Positions 1-5,482 of a stretch of DNA of 14,958 bases are shown here, one piece after another (within the stretch, counting starts at the first letter, position 1; the number at the start of each line of letters is the position of its first letter). The notes beneath the pieces were generated by a model. That model had not been told where the DNA came from. It ran no database searches and was given only the letters and a program-made list of their open reading frames with translations. The stretch is from Bacteroidales bacterium. Lineage in GTDB: Bacteria > Bacteroidota > Bacteroidia > Bacteroidales > UBA932. The stretch covers positions 1-14,958 of the forward strand of contig JAILAO010000169.1 of the NCBI GenBank assembly GCA_024681565.1, written 5' to 3'. A program made the position numbers and the translations under genes.

Positions 1-422
1 AGCTCAGCCTCGGCCACAAGCAGCTGATCCCGAACCCTTGGGATGAGATCGAGGCCAAGTTCCCGGTCGGCTCCGTCGTCGAGGGCACTGTCGCCTCCAC
101 GACCGACAAGGGCGCCAACATCACCCTGGAAGGTGATGCCGAAGGCTTCGCGTTCACCCGCGAGCTGGTCAAGGAAGACGGCAAGCAGGCCGTCGTCGGC
201 GACACCCTGCCGTTCAAGGTGATCGAGCTCCGTCGCTCCACCCGTCGCATCCTCCTCAGCCACCTGCGCACCTACCAGGAGGTCAAGGAGCGTGCGGCTG
301 CCACCGAGGCCGAGAGCACCAAGAAGGCTGTCAAGAAGGTCAATGCCAACATCGAGAAGACGACCCTCGGCGACATCGACGCCCTGGCCGCTCTGAAAGA
401 GAAACTCGAGAAAGGCGAATAA
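1..422 (+). CDS. rpsA: 30S ribosomal protein S1, C-terminal part (5' truncated)
   Basis: The open frame enters from the left edge (first full codon at base 3) and ends at TAA 420-422, leaving about 139 residues. They cover the end of one S1 RNA-binding repeat and then a whole final repeat, from about the GSVVEGTV strand to the RRSTRRILLSH strand, followed by a charged Lys/Glu/Ala-rich tail. S1 binds mRNA on the small ribosomal subunit and helps initiation, which matters in Bacteroidota because they rarely use Shine-Dalgarno pairing. Codons are strongly C-ending (CTC, GTC, ACC, AAG), as expected for a highly expressed gene and unlike the following rnz. The stop lies 6 bp before the rnz start, so the two are probably co-transcribed. 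The family assignment is firm; the start and N-terminal repeats are outside the window. Confidence 0.95.
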   Translation, partial: LSLGHKQLIPNPWDEIEAKFPVGSVVEGTVASTTDKGANITLEGDAEGFAFTRELVKEDGKQAVVGDTLPFKVIELRRSTRRILLSHLRTYQEVKERAAATEAESTKKAVKKVNANIEKTTLGDIDALAALKEKLEKGE

Positions 423-428
423 TCCAAG

Positions 429-1232
429 ATGATCTTTACTCTCACGATAATGGGCACAGCTTCGGCTATGCCCATTTCTGATAGGAATCCAAGCGCCCAG
501 ATCCTCGAAGTACACGGACGCTTGTTCCTCATGGATTGCGGGGAGGGCACACAGCAGCAGATGCGGCGTGCCCACCTTGCTTTTCTGAGAGTGGAGGCGG
601 TCTTTATCTCCCATATTCACGGAGACCATCTTTTCGGCCTTTTCGGCCTGCTCAACACGATGACCATGTATGGCCGCACGGCCCCGCTGTATGTCTACGG
701 GCCCCGGGCCCTGGGTTCCGTGATCAATTTCTACAAGAGTTTCTTCGGCGAGCATGAAAGTTTCGAGATCCTTTTCGTCCCCGTCGACTGCAAGGAGCCC
801 CAGGTCGTACATAGCTCCAAGTGGGTGCGCGTCAGCGCCTTCCCGCTCAACCACAAAATCGAATGCTACGGCTGGCGCTTTGATGAAAGCGTGACCGGGC
901 GGCACTGGCTGGAGAATCCGGATTATCATCCGAAATCATACGCTTACTGCTCCGACACGGCCCCGTTCCCGCAGCTTGCGGAATGGGTGCGGGGCGTGGA
1001 CCTTCTCTACCACGAGGCCACCTATCCGGACGAAATGGCGGACAAGGCGGCCGAACGCGGACACGCCACCTCGGTGCAGGCGGCGCAGTGTGCGCGGGAT
1101 GCCGGAGCCGGCCGGCTCGTGATCGGCCATTATTCTTCGCGCATCAAGGATTTCGAAGCCCTGGTGCAGGAGTGCCGGGCGATTTTCCCGGAGACGACGG
1201 CCGCCCAGGACCTCGATATCTATAAAATTTAG
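429..1232 (+). CDS. rnz: Ribonuclease Z (tRNase Z), short-arm form
   Basis: Metallo-beta-lactamase-fold endonuclease that cuts the 3' trailer from tRNA precursors in the cytoplasm. The 267-residue product starts with the family-typical sheet and has the metal motif HIHGDH (H62, H64, D66, H67), then H142, D176 in YCSDT and H234 in GHYSSR, so the two-zinc site is complete. HEAT near 195 and GHATS near 211 are also conserved. The distance from H142 to D176 is 34 residues; in Bacillus subtilis RNase Z, as I recall its ligands (H140, D211), it is 71, while D176 to H234 keeps the same spacing of 58. The missing segment is where the flexible arm (exosite) that grips the tRNA elbow lies in that enzyme. 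Most bacterial homologues are about 300 residues long. The ATG is 6 bp after the rpsA stop with no visible promoter between, so it is probably expressed with rpsA. The product call is secure; the effect of the short arm is inference. Confidence 0.93.
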   Translation: MIFTLTIMGTASAMPISDRNPSAQILEVHGRLFLMDCGEGTQQQMRRAHLAFLRVEAVFISHIHGDHLFGLFGLLNTMTMYGRTAPLYVYGPRALGSVINFYKSFFGEHESFEILFVPVDCKEPQVVHSSKWVRVSAFPLNHKIECYGWRFDESVTGRHWLENPDYHPKSYAYCSDTAPFPQLAEWVRGVDLLYHEATYPDEMADKAAERGHATSVQAAQCARDAGAGRLVIGHYSSRIKDFEALVQECRAIFPETTAAQDLDIYKI

Positions 1233-1240
1233 TATTTTTG
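1233..1240 (+). promoter_or_regulatory. Bacteroidetes -7 box for the GH73 gene
   Basis: TATTTTTG matches TAnnTTTG exactly and begins at the base after the rnz stop codon. It ends 5 bases before the ATG at 1246, so transcription would start at or within a base or two of the start codon. No clear TTG lies at the -33 position 19-21 bases upstream, so the assignment rests on the -7 box alone. Confidence 0.55.
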
Positions 1241-1245
1241 CGTCG

Positions 1246-1908
1246 ATGAGACGCTTTTTTCTTCTGTTGCCCGCTTTGCTGCCCGTTCTGGCATCCGCCC
1301 AGACCCCGCAGCTGGATTATATTGCGGAATACGCCCCGCTCGCGGTCAGTGAGATGCAGCGGACGGGTGTACCGGCCAGCATCACCCTGGCGCAGGGCCT
1401 TCTCGAATCGGGCGCCGGGCAGTCTCCGCTGGCCGTCCACGCCAACAACCATTTCGGGATCAAATGCCACAGCGATTGGGAAGGGGAGACTTTCTATAAA
1501 GACGATGACGGCAGACAGGAGTGCTTCCGCGCCTACCGGACGGTCGAAGATTCTTTCCGCGCCCATTCGGATTTCCTGCGGAACCGTCCCAGATATCAGT
1601 CGCTGTTCGAATTGGAACCGACGGACTATCAAGCCTGGGCGCGCGGTCTCAAGAAAGCCGGCTATGCCACGGATCCTTCCTATGCTGATAAACTGATCAA
1701 GCAGATCGAAGACTATCAGCTGGACCGCTTCGACAGGGAGGAAACCCACGTTCCGGTAAAGGTAAAAGAGAAGGAGGCCTCCGCCAGGAAGCCATCGGCT
1801 GCCAAGCGCCCGAAGCAGCAGGAGAAGCAGGCGGCGGAGCCACCGGTGCCGCCGGTCCGGAAGCAGGAAGGAATCCGCTACGACGAGACGGTCGTCCTGC
1901 CGATATAA
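1246..1908 (+). CDS. Secreted GH73-type glucosaminidase (peptidoglycan hydrolase)
   Basis: Probable N-acetylglucosaminidase that cuts glycan strands of peptidoglycan in the periplasm. The 220-residue protein begins with a Sec signal peptide (MRR, then a Leu-rich core, probable cleavage after ASA at residue 18). Residues about 24-165 are a FlgJ/GH73-like domain: LAQGLLESGAGQS with E54 as the likely catalytic acid, then NNHFGIKCH, FRAYRTVEDSFRAHSDFL and the Tyr/Trp-rich end around YQAWARGLKKAGYATD. The last 45 or so residues are a Lys/Glu/Pro/Ala-rich low-complexity tail ending in VVLPI. Many Bacteroidales homologues carry C-terminal LysM repeats here; none is visible. The start is set by the signal peptide and by a -7 box ending 5 bases upstream. 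The gene is convergent with the M48 peptidase gene, 3 bp between stops. Family call firm, exact bond cleaved inferred. Confidence 0.88.
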   Translation: MRRFFLLLPALLPVLASAQTPQLDYIAEYAPLAVSEMQRTGVPASITLAQGLLESGAGQSPLAVHANNHFGIKCHSDWEGETFYKDDDGRQECFRAYRTVEDSFRAHSDFLRNRPRYQSLFELEPTDYQAWARGLKKAGYATDPSYADKLIKQIEDYQLDRFDREETHVPVKVKEKEASARKPSAAKRPKQQEKQAAEPPVPPVRKQEGIRYDETVVLPI

Positions 1909-1911
1909 GGA

Positions 1912-3123
1912 TTAGCAGATGGCATCCAGACTGGGGATGAAACCCCGCTGGACCAGCTCCGCGAAATAGGTCGAGATCTCTTTTTCGCTGAAGGAAAGGT
2001 CTTTCCCGAACTGGTACACCAGGTCTACTTCTTCCTGGGTGATTTCCTTGTCCGCCAGCACGATGGCGATGAAATACTGCAGCATCGGGATGCGCATGCC
2101 CGGATCGAGTTCCAGGATGGCCCGGGCGCTGTCGTTGAAGACCTGGCTGACATCCTGGGCGGCGATCTGCTCCAGGAAGTCGCGCGGGAAAATCGTCAGA
2201 GGCGCGAGGCTGTTGATGATCTGTTCGATTTCCTTGGTATCGATGGCCTTGTCGATGCCGGCCACGATCAGTCCTCCGGCCGCGAAGAAAAGGGCCGTCT
2301 TTTCGTCCAGGGGAGAGTTCCCCAGTTTCATCAGGATCTCGAGCAGCGGCTCCATCCCGTTCTCGAGCGCCTTCTTTCCGGTCGCATTGGCAAACAGGTG
2401 CAAGGCCTGGACCCGGACCGGGTTGACCGGGTGTGAAGCCTGGCTGGTGCCTTTGTCATGCAGGAAATAATCCAGTCTTTTGTTGTTCTCTTCGATGAGT
2501 ACGTCCATCGCCACGTTCATCTTTTCGAGGTCCAGCCCCGAGGCCAGTTTGTAAAAGGCGGTGATGCAGGCGTTCTCATCCCCGACGGCCATGTACCCAT
2601 AGCGGTCCGCCACCAGTTCCGCGAGCTGGTCGTGCAGGCGGATCTTGTATTGCAGGGTCATGGGAATGGTCGAGGCCTCGGGCGGGAAGACGAAATATAT
2701 CAGGCGTTTGAGCGCGCTGTCGCGGTTGATCAGGTGCCCCAGTTCATGTCCGATGACGAAACGCAGTTCGTTTTCGGTCATCAGCCCGATCAGCGAGGAG
2801 TTGATATTGACGATGTGGGGTTTTCCTTTTTCCTCCGCGGAAATGGAGAAAGCGTTGACGGTGGCGTCGCCGGTGACGAAGAAATCCACGGGCTCCCCGA
2901 AGCCGAGTTTTTCCTTGACTTCCATGCACAGGTCGTACAGGTCGTTCAGCAGCGCTTTCTCGATCTTGAGGCTGTGCCCCTCCATGTTGCTGCGCCAGTA
3001 GTCGTCGCCGGTGGTAGCCTTGGCTGATTTGAGGATGGATTCTATGACAGAGCCCTGCAGGGCCTTGTATATCTGCGAGCTGAGTTTCTTCTCCAGGGCG
3101 ATGGAAGGGTTGAGCTGTTTCAT
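1912..3123 (-). CDS. Soluble M48-family zinc metallopeptidase with C-terminal TerB-like domain
   Basis: A 403-residue protein. Residues about 60-245 are an M48 peptidase domain: NAFSIS near 90, the zinc motif HELGH (H126, E127, H130) followed by INRDSA, the third ligand E169 in ELVAD, and a SHPVNPVRVQAL segment near 230 typical of the family. Residues about 277-400 are all-helical and resemble TerB/DjlA-type acidic repeats (GIDKAIDTKEIEQII and LADKEITQEEVDLVYQFG). Classical M48 proteins such as HtpX have membrane helices around the active site; none is seen here, nor a signal peptide, so a cytoplasmic protease is likely. Its substrate is unknown. The ATG follows a perfect -7 box by 22 bases. 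It is divergent from the first GH3 gene. The catalytic domain is confident; the TerB assignment is by pattern only and should be tested by profile search. Confidence 0.85.
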   Translation of the reverse strand: MKQLNPSIALEKKLSSQIYKALQGSVIESILKSAKATTGDDYWRSNMEGHSLKIEKALLNDLYDLCMEVKEKLGFGEPVDFFVTGDATVNAFSISAEEKGKPHIVNINSSLIGLMTENELRFVIGHELGHLINRDSALKRLIYFVFPPEASTIPMTLQYKIRLHDQLAELVADRYGYMAVGDENACITAFYKLASGLDLEKMNVAMDVLIEENNKRLDYFLHDKGTSQASHPVNPVRVQALHLFANATGKKALENGMEPLLEILMKLGNSPLDEKTALFFAAGGLIVAGIDKAIDTKEIEQIINSLAPLTIFPRDFLEQIAAQDVSQVFNDSARAILELDPGMRIPMLQYFIAIVLADKEITQEEVDLVYQFGKDLSFSEKEISTYFAELVQRGFIPSLDAIC

Positions 3124-3145
3124 GATATGTGGTATTGGATCTGCT

Positions 3146-3153
3146 CAAAGTTA
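3146..3153 (-). promoter_or_regulatory. -7 box for the M48 peptidase gene
   Basis: Read on the minus strand this is TAACTTTG, an exact TAnnTTTG match, 22 bases before the ATG. No convincing TTG is seen at the -33 spacing. A 14-bp dyad (3156-3169) lies in what would be the -33/-7 spacer. Confidence 0.6.
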
Positions 3154-3155
3154 GC

Positions 3156-3169
3156 ATTTCTGTAGAAAT
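3156..3169. promoter_or_regulatory. 14-bp perfect dyad between divergent promoters, candidate operator
   Basis: ATTTCT-GT-AGAAAT has 6-bp arms that are exact reverse complements with a 2-base spacer. It lies between the outward-facing -7 boxes at 3146-3153 and 3197-3204, immediately upstream of the M48 -7 box and about 27 bp upstream of the GH3 one. A dimeric regulator bound here could affect both genes. No regulator gene is adjacent, and a chance palindrome is possible. Confidence 0.3.
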
Positions 3170-3196
3170 AATGACCAGGCGGAAGGAAGAATCTGC

Positions 3197-3204
3197 TATA
3201 TTTG
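3197..3204 (+). promoter_or_regulatory. -7 box for the first GH3 gene
   Basis: TATATTTG is an exact TAnnTTTG match 28 bases before the GTG start at 3233, leaving a short AU-rich leader of about 22-25 bases. No good -33 TTG is seen. The leader contains AATATAC twice (3206-3212 and 3218-3224). Confidence 0.6.
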
Positions 3205-3232
3205 CAATATACCGTTTAATATACAGATTATC

Positions 3233-5482
3233 GTGTTCCGGAGATTTTCATTTATCATCGCCGCCGCCCTGCTTGCCGTCGCATGCGGACGTCCGGTCAG
3301 CCCGCAGGACCGCCTGCTGGCCCACGAATCCCAGATTGATGCGATCATCGCCCAGATGACGCTTGAAGAGAAGGTGGAGATGCTCCACAGCAAGACCAAC
3401 ATGTCCTCCGCCGGCGTGGCACGGCTGGGCATCGCCGACATGCACTACGCCGACGGTCCCTTCGGCATCCGCGAAGAGGGCGTTCCCGACGGTTTCCAGT
3501 CCGCCGGGTGGCAGTTGGACTCCGCGACCTATTTCCCGACCGGGTCGGCCCTCGCCGCCACCTGGTCCGAGGATCTGGCGTATCTGTACGGCAAGGGGAT
3601 GGGAATCGAATCCCGCCTGCGTGGGAAGGATGTGATCCTCGGTCCGGCCATCAATATCCAGCGTCTTCCCGTGGGAGGCCGCACCTATGAGTATCTCAGC
3701 GAGGATCCCGCCTTGAGCGCGGCCCTGGCCATGCGTTATACCCGGGGGCTCCAGGACCAGGGGACTGCCGTATGCATCAAGCATTACGCCGTCAACAACC
3801 AGGAGACCAACCGGGGCAGCGTCGATGCCCAGGTGGACGAGCGCACCCTGCGCGAGATCTATCTCAAACCTTTCGAGCGGGCCGTCGTCGAGGGCGGAGC
3901 CATGTGCGTGATGCCTGCCTACAACAAGGTGAACGGATACTACTGTTCGGAGAACGAACATCTGCTCAATGAGATCCTCCGGGACGAATGGGGCTTCAAG
4001 GGGTATACCCTGTCCGACTGGGGCGGTACCCACAGCACGATGGGGGCGATGCTCCACGGACTCAATGTCCAGATGACGGGCAGCAACTATCTCGGACAGC
4101 CGGTCATCGATTCTGTCCGGACGGGAGCCTTGACGGAAGAACTGGTCAATGAGAAAGTCCGCCAGATCCTCCGGGTCCGTCTGGCCGTCGAGGCCGTGCC
4201 GGATGACGTGGCCAATACCCGGATGACCTCCCAGCCGGAATGTCAGGAGATCGCCCGGAAGGTGGCGGAGCGTTCCATCGTCCTGCTCAAGAACGAGGGA
4301 GGACTCCTCCCGCTCCGGAAAGATATCAGGAGGATCGCCGTCATCGGCCAGAATGCCGTCCTGCCTACCCAGTCCGGCGGCGTCGGTGCCGGGGTCAAGG
4401 CCCTGTATGAGATCACGCCGCTGGAGGGGATCCGCCGGCGCGCCGGTGCCGGGATCGGGGTGGACTACGCGCCGGGCTACAGGAATTACCCGGGCCGCCG
4501 CCGTCCGTCCGCTCCCGACCCGCTGGTGGCTTCCGCCATCGACGAACCGGCGGATCCGGCCTTGCTTGCCGAGGCTGTCGCCCTGGCCCGCGAAGCGGAT
4601 CTCGTCATATTTTTCGGCGGTACGAACAAGAACATCGAGACCGAGGGCAGCGACCGCGCCGACATCCAGTTGCCTGCGGGCCAGAATGAGGTGGTGGCCG
4701 CTCTCTATGCTGCCAACCCGAACCTGGTCAGCGTCCTGATTTCCGGTGGTCCGTGCGACCTGCGCAGCCTGGAGCCGAACAGCCCGGCCATCGTGCAGGG
4801 CTGGTGGAACGGGTCCGAAGGGGGTACGGCCCTGGCCGAAGTGCTTTTCGGCGACATCGCCCCGTCCGGAAAGCTTCCGTTCACCTTCCCGGCGAAACTG
4901 GAGGATTCCCCGGCTTTCGCCTTGGGTAATTTCCCGGACAAGACGGCGGGCGGCGATCTTTTCACGCTCCGTTACCGGGAGGATATGCTCAAGATGACCC
5001 CCGCCGAGCGGCAGGCTTTTCTGGAATCCCTGCCCAAACCCGTCTCCAAATACACCGAGGGCGCCCTGGTCGGTTACCGCTGGTACGACACCAAGGGCGT
5101 GAAACCGATGTATGCGTTCGGACACGGCCTTTCCTATGTCCGCTTTGGATATGGGGAGATGAATGCGTCCGTTTCCGGGGAGGTCGTGAAAGTTTCTTTT
5201 GAACTGACCAATGAAGGCGGGATGGAAGCCGACGAGGTGGTCCAGCTGTATGTCAGCCGTCCGGATGCCACGGTCGTCTGGCCCGCCAAAGAGCTCAAGG
5301 CTTTCGCCCGCGTGCGTCTCGGCGCCGGGGAGAAGAAGACCGTCAGTCTGGAGATCCCGGTCAGGGATCTCCGCTATTGGAATGTGCAGACGGGAGCCTG
5401 GGATCTCGAACACGGACGCCTGGAGCTGCTGCTCGGCGCCGCTTCCGATGACATCCGCCGCCGGGCGGAGGTCTCCATCTGA
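3233..5482 (+). CDS. Beta-glucosidase-type GH3 lipoprotein
   Basis: A 749-residue GH3 enzyme of the BglX/beta-glucosidase architecture; likely releases terminal glucose or a related sugar from oligosaccharides. GTG is used as start because no in-frame ATG lies between the promoter box and the signal peptide. Residues 1-17 form a lipoprotein signal with lipobox AVAC (lipidated C18). The residues after C18 lack an acidic surface-export patch, so periplasmic exposure is more likely than surface display. Domains: GH3 N-terminal barrel about 35-310 with KHYAVNNQETNRG, MPAYNKVNG and the nucleophile D262 in LSDWGG; GH3 C-terminal sandwich about 345-555 with a candidate acid/base E471 in TEGSDR; FGHGLSY near 627; and a fibronectin III-like domain about 650-735. 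No PA14 insert is seen. No SusC/SusD genes or regulator adjoin it. It meets a second GH3 gene stop to stop. Substrate linkage is not determinable here. Confidence 0.93.
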   Translation: MFRRFSFIIAAALLAVACGRPVSPQDRLLAHESQIDAIIAQMTLEEKVEMLHSKTNMSSAGVARLGIADMHYADGPFGIREEGVPDGFQSAGWQLDSATYFPTGSALAATWSEDLAYLYGKGMGIESRLRGKDVILGPAINIQRLPVGGRTYEYLSEDPALSAALAMRYTRGLQDQGTAVCIKHYAVNNQETNRGSVDAQVDERTLREIYLKPFERAVVEGGAMCVMPAYNKVNGYYCSENEHLLNEILRDEWGFKGYTLSDWGGTHSTMGAMLHGLNVQMTGSNYLGQPVIDSVRTGALTEELVNEKVRQILRVRLAVEAVPDDVANTRMTSQPECQEIARKVAERSIVLLKNEGGLLPLRKDIRRIAVIGQNAVLPTQSGGVGAGVKALYEITPLEGIRRRAGAGIGVDYAPGYRNYPGRRRPSAPDPLVASAIDEPADPALLAEAVALAREADLVIFFGGTNKNIETEGSDRADIQLPAGQNEVVAALYAANPNLVSVLISGGPCDLRSLEPNSPAIVQGWWNGSEGGTALAEVLFGDIAPSGKLPFTFPAKLEDSPAFALGNFPDKTAGGDLFTLRYREDMLKMTPAERQAFLESLPKPVSKYTEGALVGYRWYDTKGVKPMYAFGHGLSYVRFGYGEMNASVSGEVVKVSFELTNEGGMEADEVVQLYVSRPDATVVWPAKELKAFARVRLGAGEKKTVSLEIPVRDLRYWNVQTGAWDLEHGRLELLLGAASDDIRRRAEVSI

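Noticed and set aside
3248..5413. 721-codon minus-strand open frame opposite the first GH3 gene
   Set aside because: An exact shadow of a strongly coding GH3 gene in a GC-rich genome; no start signal, promoter or recognisable domain.
5456..5469. CCGCC/GGCGG hairpin as a terminator between the GH3 genes
   Set aside because: It lies inside the coding sequence, its stem is only 5 bp, and no T-run follows on either strand.
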